A DNA stretch of 64,000 bases from Oleispira sp036960605 (GCA_036960605.1 JBALXI010000010.1:75418-139417); one strand, 5' to 3'; positions 50,327 to 59,550 are shown, numbered from the stretch's first letter. Notes: generated from the sequence alone by a model not told the origin. Translations and numbers: made by a program.

Positions 50327-52756
50327 ATGCAGTTCAGTGAATTATGGTTACGAGAGTGGGCAAACCCAACTCTTGAAACACAAGAATTAGTCGACCAAAT
50401 CACCATGGCTGGTTTGGAAGTAGACGCAATCGAAGCCGCAGCAGGCGAGTTCAGCGGAATCGTTGTTGCTCAAATTGTAAGCTTTGAAAAGCACCCAGAA
50501 GCCGACAAACTAAATGTTTGTAAGGTAACTGACGGCAGCGAAGAATTTCAAATCGTATGTGGCGCACCTAACGTTCGTGAAGGGATGATTATTCCTTTCG
50601 CAAAAATCGGTGCAGTATTGCCTGGCGATTTCAAAATCAAAAAAGCCAAGCTACGCGGCGTAGAATCTTTTGGCATGTTGTGTGCGGAAGAAGAAATGGG
50701 TATTGCCGACAAATCTGATGGCTTGTGGGATCTTCCTGCTGATGCGCCATTAGGTGTTTGCATGCGCGAATATCTTGGCCTTACTCGTGATGGTCGTGAT
50801 GACAAAATCATCGACGTAGACCTTACACCAAACCGTGGCGACTGCTTAAGCATTGCCGGTTTATCTCGTGAAGTGGGCGTATTAAACAAAGTAGATGTGA
50901 CTGCTCCAGTCATCGAAGCGGTTGCGGCAACGATTGATGATGCTATTGATGTTCAGTTGCAAGCGCCTGATGCATGTCCACGCTATGTGGGCCGTATCAT
51001 CAAAGGTATTAACATTAAGGCGGCTAGCCCACTTTGGATGCAAGAGAAATTGCGTCGCAGTGGTATTCGTTCTATCGACCCCGTGGTTGATGTAACGAAC
51101 TTCGTTTTATTAGAGCTTGGCCAGCCAATGCATGCATTCGATCTAGCTAAGCTAGATGGTGGCATTGTTGTTCGTAAAGCTGTGCAAGATGAAACCTTGG
51201 TTCTTTTAGACGACCAAGAAATTAAGCTAAACAGCGATACTCTTGTGATCGCTGATAATAGCAAAGCATTGGCTATGGCCGGTGTGATGGGCGGAGCTGA
51301 ATCAGGCGTCAATGCCGAGACAACTCAAGACATCTTATTAGAATCTGCTTACTTCAATCCTATTTCGATTGCGGGTAAAGCGCGTAACTTCGGTTTGCAT
51401 ACTGATTCTTCACATCGCTTCGAACGTGGTGTTGATTTTGAATTGCAACGTACTGCAATCGAACGCGCAACGGCTCTATTATTAGAGATCGTTGGTGGTG
51501 AAGCAGGCCCAGTGGTTGAGAAAACTTCTGTAGCCGATTTGCCAAAATGTGCAGAGATTACTTTGGTAGAAGCTAGCATCGAAAAGATGTTGGGCTTAAC
51601 TATTGAAGCCAGCGAAGTAGAAGAAATTCTAATACGCTTGGGTATGCAGCTATCAAAAATAGACTCTGATGGCATGAGTGGCTGGAAGGTAATTGCACCA
51701 AGCTATCGTTTCGATATGGCAATTGAAGCAGACTTGATCGAAGAGCTTGCACGCATATACGGCTACAACCGTTTGCCAGTGCGCACCCCAACAGCTGCAA
51801 CGCCTCTATTGCCTGTGCCTGAGAACGAACTAGCGATGAAGGATGTTCGTCGTCAGCTAGTTGGTCGTGGTTATCAAGAAGCGATTACATACAGCTTCGT
51901 AGATCCTGCTACACAAAAATTACTCGACCCTGACGTTGCTCCGTTAGCACTTGCTAACCCAATTTCAGCTGACTTGTCCGTGATGCGTACTAATTTATGG
52001 GCTGGTCTGGTTCAGACTGCTGTTCATAATATTAAACGTCAGCAGCCTCGTGTGCGTTTATTCGAAACCGGTTTGAGCTTCGTACCTCAGCCAGGTAAAG
52101 ATCCATCAAACCTAGACGAAAGCCTAGTACAAGACCCTAAGTTAGGCATGTTGCTAACCGGTACTCGTACTGAGCAGAGTTGGTCTGAAGGCGAGCAGAA
52201 CGTCGATTTCTTCGATCTGAAAGGCGATTTCGAAAGCCTTATCGCCCGCACAGGCAGTCAGGCGCGCTATACGTTTGTTCCTGCTGAGCATCCAGCGCTG
52301 CAGCCAGGTCAAACGGCAAGCATTCAGTTAGAGGGAGTTGCTGTTGGTTGGATGGGTGCATTGCATCCTAACCTAGCGAAGCCATTAGGGTTGAAGCAAG
52401 CGGTTTACCTATTAGAAATCAGCTTGAAGGCCGTTCGTCAGGTAGAAGTGCCTGCGTTTAAGCCTCTGTCTAAGTTCCCTGGTATGAGTCGAGACCTTGC
52501 TTTGGTCGTTACTGATAACACACCAGTAGCCGATGTTATGTCGTTAATTCGAGAAAAAGCAGGGGACTACCTCACAAAGTTAAACCTTTTTGACATTTAT
52601 CAGGGCAAAGGCATTGATCCTGATAGAAAAAGCTTGGCTTTGGGCTTGACGTGGCAGCATCCTTCACGCACTCTGAATGAAGAAGAAGTGAACGAAGCTG
52701 TTGATAATATACTCGCTCACTTGGCTGATAGGATTGATGCACAATTGCGAGGCTAA
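50327..52756 (+). CDS. pheT: Phenylalanyl-tRNA synthetase beta subunit
   Basis: 809 residues, about 15 more than E. coli. Domain order is as expected: EMAP-like tRNA-binding domain near 40-150 (VAQIVSFEKHPEADKLNVCKV), B3/4 editing domain (PRYVGRIIKGINIKAASPLW, VTNFVLLELGQPMHAFD), B5, the catalytic-like core (LVGRGYQEAITYSF) and the ferredoxin-fold anticodon-binding domain (FKPLSKFPGMSRDLALVV). It edits Tyr-tRNA-Phe and binds tRNA-Phe. One base separates its stop from ihfA. Confidence 0.97.
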   Translation: MQFSELWLREWANPTLETQELVDQITMAGLEVDAIEAAAGEFSGIVVAQIVSFEKHPEADKLNVCKVTDGSEEFQIVCGAPNVREGMIIPFAKIGAVLPGDFKIKKAKLRGVESFGMLCAEEEMGIADKSDGLWDLPADAPLGVCMREYLGLTRDGRDDKIIDVDLTPNRGDCLSIAGLSREVGVLNKVDVTAPVIEAVAATIDDAIDVQLQAPDACPRYVGRIIKGINIKAASPLWMQEKLRRSGIRSIDPVVDVTNFVLLELGQPMHAFDLAKLDGGIVVRKAVQDETLVLLDDQEIKLNSDTLVIADNSKALAMAGVMGGAESGVNAETTQDILLESAYFNPISIAGKARNFGLHTDSSHRFERGVDFELQRTAIERATALLLEIVGGEAGPVVEKTSVADLPKCAEITLVEASIEKMLGLTIEASEVEEILIRLGMQLSKIDSDGMSGWKVIAPSYRFDMAIEADLIEELARIYGYNRLPVRTPTAATPLLPVPENELAMKDVRRQLVGRGYQEAITYSFVDPATQKLLDPDVAPLALANPISADLSVMRTNLWAGLVQTAVHNIKRQQPRVRLFETGLSFVPQPGKDPSNLDESLVQDPKLGMLLTGTRTEQSWSEGEQNVDFFDLKGDFESLIARTGSQARYTFVPAEHPALQPGQTASIQLEGVAVGWMGALHPNLAKPLGLKQAVYLLEISLKAVRQVEVPAFKPLSKFPGMSRDLALVVTDNTPVADVMSLIREKAGDYLTKLNLFDIYQGKGIDPDRKSLALGLTWQHPSRTLNEEEVNEAVDNILAHLADRIDAQLRG

Positions 52757-52757
52757 T

Positions 52758-53063
52758 ATGCAAGCTCTTACCAAGGCAGAAATGGCGGAACGCCTGTTTG
52801 AAGACCTAGGTTTGAATAAACGTGAAGCGAAAGAAATGGTGGATCTCTTTTTTGAAGAGATTCGTCATTCACTGACGCATAACGAGCAAGTGAAGTTGTC
52901 AGGATTTGGCAACTTCGATTTGCGAGATAAAAGTCAACGTCCAGGACGCAACCCAAAAACAGGGGAGGAGATTCCAATTTCCGCACGTCGCGTTGTTACC
53001 TTTAAGCCCGGACAAAAATTAAAAATCCGAGTAGAGGCTTATGCTGGAAGCGAGTCACACTAA
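52758..53063 (+). CDS. ihfA: Integration host factor subunit alpha
   Basis: 101 residues from the ATG at 52758. IHF/HU family: MQALTKAEMAERLFEDLGLNKREAKEMVDLFFEE, the KLSGFGNFDLRDK turn, and the DNA-intercalating arm PGRNPKTGEEIPISARRVVTF. IHF-alpha pairs with IHF-beta to bend DNA. pheT-ihfA-merR is a well-known gammaproteobacterial order. Its end overlaps the MerR-type gene by 23 bases, so the two are translationally linked. Confidence 0.97.
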   Translation: MQALTKAEMAERLFEDLGLNKREAKEMVDLFFEEIRHSLTHNEQVKLSGFGNFDLRDKSQRPGRNPKTGEEIPISARRVVTFKPGQKLKIRVEAYAGSESH

Positions 53064-53400
53064 CGAGCTGCCACCTATACCATCCAAGCGCTACTTCAGT
53101 ATTGGTGAAGTCAGTGAACTATGTGATGTAAAACCTCATGTTCTGCGTTATTGGGAGCAGGAATTCACACAGTTAAAACCTATTAAACGTCGTGGTAATC
53201 GCCGCTATTACCAGCGTGAAGACGTCATTCTTGTACGTGAAATCCGCAATTTACTGTATTTAAAAGGCTATACCATTAATGGTGCTCGGCAAAAGCTGGA
53301 CGACCAGAGTGGTGATGAAACGGCTGCACATTTTGATCGTGTTTTGATTAAAGATATGTTGTCTGAGTTGGCCGAATTAAAAAATATTCTTGAAGACTAA
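53041..53400 (+). CDS. MerR-family transcriptional regulator
   Basis: 119 residues. The MerR helix-turn-helix covers about 17-85 (RYFSIGEVSELCDVKPHVLRYWEQEFTQLKPIKRRGNRRYYQREDV), followed by a short dimerisation helix (LIKDMLSELAELKNILED). No effector-binding or cysteine metal site is present, so it is a small constitutive-type MerR. Homologues downstream of ihfA occur in Pseudomonas and relatives with unknown target. It overlaps ihfA by 23 bases and precedes tRNA-Pro. Confidence 0.92.
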   Translation: MLEASHTNELPPIPSKRYFSIGEVSELCDVKPHVLRYWEQEFTQLKPIKRRGNRRYYQREDVILVREIRNLLYLKGYTINGARQKLDDQSGDETAAHFDRVLIKDMLSELAELKNILED

Positions 53401-53454
53401 TCTACTTTTGATAAACTGAGTTAGTTAGAAGCTTCCAATTATCAAGTACTTAGG

Positions 53455-53460
53455 TATAAT
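53455..53460 (+). promoter_or_regulatory. Candidate -10 element for tRNA-Pro
   Basis: A perfect TATAAT lies 56 bases before the tRNA-Pro 5' end. A weak -35 (TTCCAA, about 16 bases upstream) is present. The AT-rich 5' context fits a stable-RNA promoter, but the spacing leaves a fairly long leader. Confidence 0.4.
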
Positions 53461-53516
53461 CTGAAACACTTAAGCAAAGCCGCTTCTTTTCAACAAGAAC
53501 ACTTACTTAAGATTGT

Positions 53517-53593
53517 CGGAATGTAGCGCAGCTTGGTAGCGCACTTGTCTGGGGGATAAGTGGTCGCAGGTTCAAATCCTGCCATTCCGACCA
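53517..53593 (+). tRNA. tRNA-Pro (anticodon GGG)
   Basis: 77 bases including an encoded CCA. Acceptor CGGAATG pairs with CATTCCG, discriminator A. D arm GCGC/GCGC with AGCTTGGTA loop; anticodon stem CTTGT/ATAAG with loop CTGGGGG giving anticodon GGG; T arm GCAGG/CCTGC with loop TTCAAAT. It reads CCC and CCU proline codons. It directly follows the pheT-ihfA-merR genes, a conserved location. No att-like duplication was found downstream in this window. Confidence 0.97.
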
Positions 53594-53780
53594 ATTTAAA
53601 CTAAGTAAATCAGTCAGTTACCTGCTCTATTCTCAGATTTATAAAATCACACTATTTCTTATTAAGTCTATTTAGTTCGTTATTCAGCAAATTCTAAAAA
53701 TCTTTACATTAGTCGCATCTCACCATTGAGATTCCTAGATTCTATGCCATTCTTAGTTAACGGTAATTAGGGATCTTTCA

Positions 53781-54200
53781 ATGAATAATTTGGTAGAAAA
53801 TCTGGATATCAGTGCCGTTCTGAATTCAGGTAAGATTAAAGATTGGGAATTTAACCCTAGGATTGAAGGATTTCAGCATAAAAACATTGATGGCTTAGAG
53901 ATCATTCGAGTATTGGGTTCTACTGAAAACCCTACGGAATGCTATTGGAAGGATCATTGTGAGGTGAAACAGGGCGCCAGTGTCGAGTATATGCTGAAGT
54001 TTCATGAGGAGTTTATCTGTAGACACTATTTTGTAGAAATAGAAAATATCAACATCGTTTTGCCTCTACCCAAGCTAGGCACCACGGAAATAACCAATGA
54101 ACAGCTAAATCTAGCGAAAATAATAAATACAAGAATCAGTGTTGATCAGTTAATCGAGCAAGCAAAGTTCAGTATTCAGTCTTTATTCCTTCTAAAATAA
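53781..54200 (+). CDS. Hypothetical protein downstream of tRNA-Pro
   Basis: 139 residues, soluble, acidic-neutral, no signal or membrane segment. Sequence shows alternating strands and helices (LEIIRVLGSTENPTECYWKDH, YMLKFHEEFICRHYFVEIENINIVLPLPKLG) with a C-terminal helical segment. No family recognised. It lies between tRNA-Pro and the desaturase gene, in a position where strain-variable genes are often found. ATG at 53781 has a GGATC purine site upstream. It could be species-specific. Confidence 0.6.
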   Translation: MNNLVENLDISAVLNSGKIKDWEFNPRIEGFQHKNIDGLEIIRVLGSTENPTECYWKDHCEVKQGASVEYMLKFHEEFICRHYFVEIENINIVLPLPKLGTTEITNEQLNLAKIINTRISVDQLIEQAKFSIQSLFLLK

Positions 54201-54331
54201 TCATTATTTGAGTTCGTGGGCATTATTCAATCTTAAATCTCTTACTGTCATTGAAGGGTATAGGGATTTAGGTCTATAGACTTTGTGTAAACAAGTGTTT
54301 ACTCTGTTGGCTTTTTATCATGGCCTAAATT

Positions 54332-55513
54332 ATGAATCAGCCAGCAAGTAACCCTTCTGGGACAGTAGATGATTACGAAGAGATTCACCAAGCTTTTGAG
54401 CAGATCAAGCAAAAGTATCGTGCTGATCTAGGTGAGAAAGATATTCGCTATATCAAGAAAATACGCCGTAATTCACGTATTTTTGAAGTGATTGGTCGTA
54501 GTCTTATTCATATATTGCCGGGTCCTTTTGCCCTTGTTGGTGTTCCTTTTCTATTTTTGCATCGTAATCTTGAAGCGATTGAAATCGGCCATAATGTTTT
54601 ACATGGTCAATATGATTCCTTTGATGAGATACCTCAGTTTCATGCGAAAAACTTTCGCTGGAAAGCCCCTGTGGATGAAACCTCTTGGCGCCAAGAGCAT
54701 AATGCCGTGCATCATGTTCATACCAATGTGTATGAAAAAGATCCCGATTTAAATCATGGTTTTTTACGGGTTAACTCTCAGGTGCCGCATACCAAACTGC
54801 ATTATTTTCAAGTGCCTATTTATCTATTCCTATTTTATCCTTTTATGTTGTACAACTTTAATGCGCAGAATTTGGGTGTTGTGGATAAGTTCAGGAAAAA
54901 ATATTTTCCTGAAGGCAATAAAGGCTATGCCGTTGTTGATGAGGCATTACGTTTATCGAAAGCTGAAGGGCAGAAGCGTCATAAGCGTGCGGTGCGAAGA
55001 GTATGGGCGAAAGAGTATGTATTTTTTCCTTTGCTTGCTTTGCTATCAGGTTTTGGCGCTATTAAAGTATTTTTAGCCAACTTGTTGGTGGATGTGATTA
55101 ACAGTTATTGGATTGCTTTGACCATTCAGGCGACTCATTTTACCGAACCTCTACAGCCAGAAGATGCGATTAAAAATAAGGGGAAGTGGTACGTCTCACA
55201 ATTGGATTCGTCGGTAAATTTTAAAGGTAATCGTTGGCAGAGTATTTTGTGGGGTCATTTAAATTACCAGGTAGAGCATCATTTATTTCCAGATATTCCT
55301 GCTCATCGTTATCCTGATATTGCAGTCGATGTTCAGGCCGTTTGTAAACAATACAATCTACCTTATAAATGCAATGACAGCTGGCGTGCTGCGATTAAGA
55401 AATTTGTCGGTGCTATGTGGACGTATTCGTTTAAAAATCCAGCCGTGCCAATTAAAACTGCTTTCTTAGACAAGGCTGCGTATATCGATAAGGAGGCTGC
55501 CAATGCTAAATAA
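54332..55513 (+). CDS. Membrane fatty acid desaturase
   Basis: 393 residues. The three His clusters of acyl desaturases are present: HNVLH (87-91), HNAVHHVH (123-130) and QVEHH near residue 313 (LNYQVEHHLFPDIPAHRYPDI). Hydrophobic segments lie around 60-78, 160-175 and 230-260. The QVEHH third box is typical of acyl-lipid/front-end-type desaturases. Electrons probably come from the reductase encoded immediately downstream, which overlaps by 11 bases. Positional specificity cannot be judged from sequence alone. Confidence 0.9.
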   Translation: MNQPASNPSGTVDDYEEIHQAFEQIKQKYRADLGEKDIRYIKKIRRNSRIFEVIGRSLIHILPGPFALVGVPFLFLHRNLEAIEIGHNVLHGQYDSFDEIPQFHAKNFRWKAPVDETSWRQEHNAVHHVHTNVYEKDPDLNHGFLRVNSQVPHTKLHYFQVPIYLFLFYPFMLYNFNAQNLGVVDKFRKKYFPEGNKGYAVVDEALRLSKAEGQKRHKRAVRRVWAKEYVFFPLLALLSGFGAIKVFLANLLVDVINSYWIALTIQATHFTEPLQPEDAIKNKGKWYVSQLDSSVNFKGNRWQSILWGHLNYQVEHHLFPDIPAHRYPDIAVDVQAVCKQYNLPYKCNDSWRAAIKKFVGAMWTYSFKNPAVPIKTAFLDKAAYIDKEAANAK

Positions 55514-56666
55514 ACTATCTAATCAGCCATTAATCCGAGTATGGGCTCAATTACTATCAGTCGTGCACCCTTGGTTAATTAAAACCTTAGGTCGTGATCG
55601 TTTGGAATACTTCGCTAGTAATACGGTCAATGAACTCACGCAACGAATAGATCCTTTTATTTGGACTTATGGCTGCAAAGTGAAGGTGATCGCTATTCGC
55701 CAAGAAACAGCGGATACCAAAACATTTGTCTTATTGCCGAATCAGCATTTTTCCACGCCGATTGCTGGGCAACATATTGAGTTAACTTCGATAGGGCCTG
55801 ATCATGACGCTAATCGGTGTTATACCTTGTCTGAGATTACGGTGGATACTGTTTCGATTACTGTGAAATTGAATCCTGAGGGTGAAGTATCACCTTGGTT
55901 ACATCATCAGGCTGAAGTTGGGATGGTATTTGATAGCTCTTTGGCGCGAGGTAAGTTTGTTCATCGTGATCAAGATAAGGTGTTATTTATCTGTGCAGGT
56001 TCGGGCATTACTCCTGCATTTTCAATGATTAATAATTTATTAGCTCAGTCTGATAAATCGAGTGCTTCAGCAATTGGTCTTTTTTATCGTGCTCAAACGC
56101 CTGACAATACTATTTTTTCTAAGCATTTGGTTAAGCTTGAGTCTGCTCATAAAAATGTAAAAATCGAATTGAGCTATTCACGCTTACCTGTGGATATTGT
56201 TACTCCCTCTTTTATCGATCAACTTAGTGCTGCTTATCCTGATATAAAACAGCAGCATGTTTATTTATGTGGTCCTGAGTTGTTTAGAAATGATGTGATT
56301 CAGTATTTAGAATCTGTTGATTTTGATTTGAATAATTTAGATGTTGAACAATTTACCCTGCCTGTTAGCTCTAATCAGCAGGTGGGAATTGATGGGGGAA
56401 ATAATAGAAGCAATCTAAAAGGGGATGTTTCGGTTACGCTGAAAGCACAAAATATCAATTTTGTTATCCCCGCCAGTGATTGTAATAAGACCCTACTTGA
56501 AGCGGCAGAAGAGCAGGGTATTGTGATGGAACATGGTTGTCGTTCGGGGATGTGTGGTTCTTGCAAAACCAATCTAGTTTCAGGAGAGGTTAGTGGTAAT
56601 CAGATTGGCCGCAGTATTTATCCTTGCTCTGCCTACCCAGCGTCTAATTACATAGTTTTAGAATGA
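55503..56666 (+). CDS. Ferredoxin-type oxidoreductase (FAD, NAD and 2Fe-2S domains)
   Basis: 387 residues. A short N-terminal extension, an FAD-binding domain (RCYTLSE, about residues 102-108), an NAD-binding domain (CAGSGITPAFSM) and a C-terminal plant-type [2Fe-2S] domain (EHGCRSGMCGSCKTN... YPCSAYP). It can pass electrons from NAD(P)H to the desaturase encoded just before, with which it overlaps by 11 bases. Similar HMP/flavodoxin-reductase fusions serve desaturases and hydroxylases elsewhere. A terminator follows. Confidence 0.92.
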   Translation: MLNKLSNQPLIRVWAQLLSVVHPWLIKTLGRDRLEYFASNTVNELTQRIDPFIWTYGCKVKVIAIRQETADTKTFVLLPNQHFSTPIAGQHIELTSIGPDHDANRCYTLSEITVDTVSITVKLNPEGEVSPWLHHQAEVGMVFDSSLARGKFVHRDQDKVLFICAGSGITPAFSMINNLLAQSDKSSASAIGLFYRAQTPDNTIFSKHLVKLESAHKNVKIELSYSRLPVDIVTPSFIDQLSAAYPDIKQQHVYLCGPELFRNDVIQYLESVDFDLNNLDVEQFTLPVSSNQQVGIDGGNNRSNLKGDVSVTLKAQNINFVIPASDCNKTLLEAAEEQGIVMEHGCRSGMCGSCKTNLVSGEVSGNQIGRSIYPCSAYPASNYIVLE

Positions 56667-56715
56667 GAGATGGATAGGGAATGATTGTTCTCGTGTTTAG
56701 GAGGATTAATAAAAT

Positions 56716-56754
56716 TAAAGCCGCGCTGACTTTTTAAAATCAGTGCGGCTTTTA
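56716..56754. terminator. Bidirectional terminator after the desaturase-reductase pair
   Basis: GCCGCGCTGA (56720-56729) pairs with TCAGTGCGGC (56740-56749), with one G-T pair, flanked by A and T runs. It lies between the convergent reductase and GGDEF genes and could serve both. Confidence 0.88.
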
Positions 56755-56774
56755 TGGGTGGATAGAGTGTCTGC

Positions 56775-57731
56775 TTAGTTGGTGGCTAGCAAGGCTTCTT
56801 CACGGTCAGTTACGACTCGATTACGACCGCTATTTTTAGCTTTATATAAAGCGCTGTCCGCACGTTCGCAAATACTACGCATGCTATCTTGGGCGTATAA
56901 AGTCGCACTTCCGATGCTGCTAGTGATGCTTAAACTTCCTTTTTCGTGACTAAATACAGCTTCTTCAATTGAATAGCGAATTCGTTCGGCTATTCTGTGG
57001 GCGCCTTCGTTATCTGCATTGGCTAGCATGATGAGGAATTCTTCTCCTCCGTAGCGGAAGCACATGTCAGTTTGGCGGATGCACGCTGTAATCGATTTTA
57101 CAATTTGCTTCAGAACTTCATCGCCCATCGCGTGGCCATAGGTATCGTTAACGTTTTTGAAATGATCGATATCGAGCATCAGTACAGATAGCGGTTGATT
57201 GTGACGTTTAGCCAGTTCAATTTCACGCTCTAGGGTTTTATCCAGTGCGACTCGGTTGCCTGCTCCTGTCAGTGGATCACGAAATGCAGCAGCGAGAGCT
57301 TCGGTATAGCGAACAGCGTTGCGCAAAGGATAAACCAAGGTGCTTATAAGCCCTTCGATATTAGCCAGTTCATGTTCACGAAAGCGCGTGCTGCGGCTAA
57401 AGGTGAGCTCACCCATATAGTCTTTATGCGTGGTCAGCCTATAGGTACAGCTATGCATGCCTTCTTTGCCATAGCTGTTTAGAATGTTCTGGTTACTATT
57501 GCTGTAAGACATACTATCGACGAGTACTGCATGCTTCATTTCGTTGAAGAATATGTCGAGTAGCTGCTCAAGTTCCAGAGTCGTCTGTAGCCGGCTACTC
57601 AGTTTTAATAGTAGCTCTGGCTTGATATCCGGCTTGGGCATTAAATCCGCAAATGGCGTGATTTGTTTATCTTCATTTAATGCTGCTCTACCGCTGCTTT
57701 GCAAACGCGTAACCATACGCAACCTCTTCAC
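56775..57731 (-). CDS. GGDEF diguanylate cyclase with intact active and inhibitory sites
   Basis: 318 residues, no membrane segment; a GAF-like region spans about 30-150. The GGDEF domain starts with DPLTGAGNRVALD near 157, and its active site is YGGEEF. An RQTD motif five residues upstream (RQTD-MCFRY-GGEEF) matches the RxxD inhibitory I-site, so feedback by c-di-GMP is likely. It makes c-di-GMP, a second messenger for biofilm and motility. The start may be Met6 (57716). No EAL domain. Confidence 0.92.
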   Translation of the reverse strand: MKRLRMVTRLQSSGRAALNEDKQITPFADLMPKPDIKPELLLKLSSRLQTTLELEQLLDIFFNEMKHAVLVDSMSYSNSNQNILNSYGKEGMHSCTYRLTTHKDYMGELTFSRSTRFREHELANIEGLISTLVYPLRNAVRYTEALAAAFRDPLTGAGNRVALDKTLEREIELAKRHNQPLSVLMLDIDHFKNVNDTYGHAMGDEVLKQIVKSITACIRQTDMCFRYGGEEFLIMLANADNEGAHRIAERIRYSIEEAVFSHEKGSLSITSSIGSATLYAQDSMRSICERADSALYKAKNSGRNRVVTDREEALLATN

Positions 57732-57939
57732 AGAATGTTTTAATTCATTTGCAAATGTAAATGCTAAAACTGTGCCAGTCTTTTGTAATGATTTATATCA
57801 TTATAAATCAATGAGTTACGGTGGTGGTGTAAGCGAAGTTGGAATTTGATTGAAGATTGACGGAGATGGAAAAATGTCGCTGTCGGATTTATGGCTCTAA
57901 ATTGAGTGTAAGTGTTGGAATATTTGACGGGTTTGTCTG

Positions 57940-57971
57940 GCGCTACGACATTTTTCTTATTGTCGTAGCGC
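57940..57971. other. Strong 11-bp hairpin downstream of yciK
   Basis: GCGCTACGACA (57940-57950) is the exact complement of TGTCGTAGCGC (57961-57971), with a 10-base T-rich loop. It sits 8 bases past the yciK stop. No T run follows on the minus strand, so it is a hairpin of unclear role, possibly stabilising the 3' end. Confidence 0.6.
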
Positions 57972-57978
57972 TGTGGGG

Positions 57979-58731
57979 TTATTTAGGTTGAGCGTCCAAG
58001 GCTTGGCCATTGATGTGCTTGGATTCGTCGCTCATAAGATAAACATGAATATCCATAATTTCATCAGGGGTGGTTAAATGCTCTGGATTCTCGGCAGGAT
58101 AAGCCTCTGCGCGCATGCTGGTACGTGTGCCGCCTGGGTTTAAGCTGTTAACACGAATGTTGCGGCTATCGTAAAGCTCTTCCGCCATAATTTGCATCAA
58201 GCCTTCAATCGCAAACTTAGAAGCGGAGTACGCCCCCCAATAAGCTCGACCTTCACGGCCAACACTTGAAGAGGTGAATACCAGTGATGCGGCATGCTCT
58301 GAGCGCTCTAGTAGTGGGGTGATGGACTTGGCTAATAGAAACTGGCCGTTAACGTTGATGTCCATGACTTGCTTCCAGGCGGCCCATTTATAGCCTTCTA
58401 TTGGCGCTTTCTGACCTAAAACCCCCGCATTTAACAAAGCCCCATCTAGGCGACCAAACTCTGTCGCGATCATATCAGCCAATTCAATGAATTTTTCTTC
58501 GTCATTGCAGCCAAGGTCGAAAGGTAAGACGGCCGCTTGCGGCAATCCTTCTTCTTCAATGCGGTCATAGACAGCCTCAAGCATGTCTTGAGTGCGCCCT
58601 AATAGAATAACAGTTGCGCCTTCGCGGGCGTAAGCCAAGGCAGCGTGGGCGCCGATGCCATAACTCGCTCCTGTCACTAAAATGACACGACCTTTTAATT
58701 TTAATTGCTTTTCAGTGGCTGCTTGGCTCAT
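57979..58731 (-). CDS. yciK: Short-chain dehydrogenase/reductase YciK
   Basis: 250 residues. The classical SDR pattern is present: TGASYGIGAHAALA (about 20-33) for cofactor binding, the NAG-type motif LLNAGVLG, FTSSSVG, and the catalytic YSASK (about 169-173). YciK substrates are unknown; the family gene sits in the yciK-mupP-ubiG cluster in Pseudomonas-type genomes. It is the last gene of the minus-strand unit, 93 bases after mupP. NADP preference cannot be told. Confidence 0.92.
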   Translation of the reverse strand: MSQAATEKQLKLKGRVILVTGASYGIGAHAALAYAREGATVILLGRTQDMLEAVYDRIEEEGLPQAAVLPFDLGCNDEEKFIELADMIATEFGRLDGALLNAGVLGQKAPIEGYKWAAWKQVMDINVNGQFLLAKSITPLLERSEHAASLVFTSSSVGREGRAYWGAYSASKFAIEGLMQIMAEELYDSRNIRVNSLNPGGTRTSMRAEAYPAENPEHLTTPDEIMDIHVYLMSDESKHINGQALDAQPK

Positions 58732-58824
58732 TTTGATCTCGGTATCTGTCTATTTTCGATTTGATCTATCTCGCGAGCGGCAAATTTATTCCGCTGGCGG
58801 TAATAATTATTAAAGGCTTGCCGT

Positions 58825-59550
58825 TTATGCGAGGCTTGCCGTTACAAATTGGGTTATTTCTTCGACGGTATTAACCATAATATCCGCTTTCCAATTTTCT
58901 GGTTGGTCGTGCGGTTCAATATAGCCGAATAAAGTGGCAATGGTGAGCATGTTTGCCGCTTTGCCTGCTTCTATATCGCGTATGTGGTCGCCGAGATACC
59001 AGCAATCTTTTGCATCTACTTTAAGTTTGTCAGCGGCAAGGTAGAGAGGGTCTGGAAACGGTTTAGTTCTTTCTACATCGTCAGGGCAAACAACAATCGC
59101 GCATTGATCTAAAATTGGCAGGCGTTTGGCTAGGCGTTCAAGTAGTATTTCGGTATATAGGCGCGGCTTGTTGGTCACAATTCCCCAGGGCAGAGCATTT
59201 TTATTACACGTTTCTAAAAGCTCAATCATGCCTGGGAATAAGTTGCTCTGGCTGGCAATGTGTTCGATATATAAATCTAATAATCGCTGCCTCTTATTCT
59301 CAAACCCTTCATCTCCTGCAATGTTTCCTGTCACCTGTGGCATGTCCAGGGCTAGGCGTGTTAGTGCGCGTCCACCATTTGAAACCTGCTGGCGGATAAG
59401 GTCATCCGCTAATGGCGGCAATCCGTGTTCTTTCCTAAGGGTATTTACCGTTGGGAAAAAATCAGGTGCGGTATCCATTAGCGTGCCATCAAGATCAAAT
59501 AACAGGGCTTGAGGCTTGGCTAGAAGTTTTGGGTTTGAAGATATTGCCAT
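58825..59550 (-). CDS. mupP: HAD phosphatase MupP (MurNAc-6-phosphate phosphatase)
   Basis: 241 residues from the ATG at 59550, which overlaps the ubiG stop (TAATG). HAD motifs: FDLDGTLMDT (D19, D21), WGIVTNKP, and PDPLYLAADKLKVDAKDCWYLGDHIRDIEAG. By sequence it is a phosphoglycolate phosphatase-like protein. By neighbourhood (yciK downstream, ubiG upstream) it corresponds to Pseudomonas MupP of the cell-wall recycling route. A gph-like activity remains possible. An extended form starting 11 codons earlier is not supported. Confidence 0.85.
   Translation of the reverse strand: MAISSNPKLLAKPQALLFDLDGTLMDTAPDFFPTVNTLRKEHGLPPLADDLIRQQVSNGGRALTRLALDMPQVTGNIAGDEGFENKRQRLLDLYIEHIASQSNLFPGMIELLETCNKNALPWGIVTNKPRLYTEILLERLAKRLPILDQCAIVVCPDDVERTKPFPDPLYLAADKLKVDAKDCWYLGDHIRDIEAGKAANMLTIATLFGYIEPHDQPENWKADIMVNTVEEITQFVTASLA

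Noticed and set aside
53517..54331. Integrated element at tRNA-Pro
   Set aside because: No integrase, no duplicated tRNA end and no change of gene content beyond one unknown gene.
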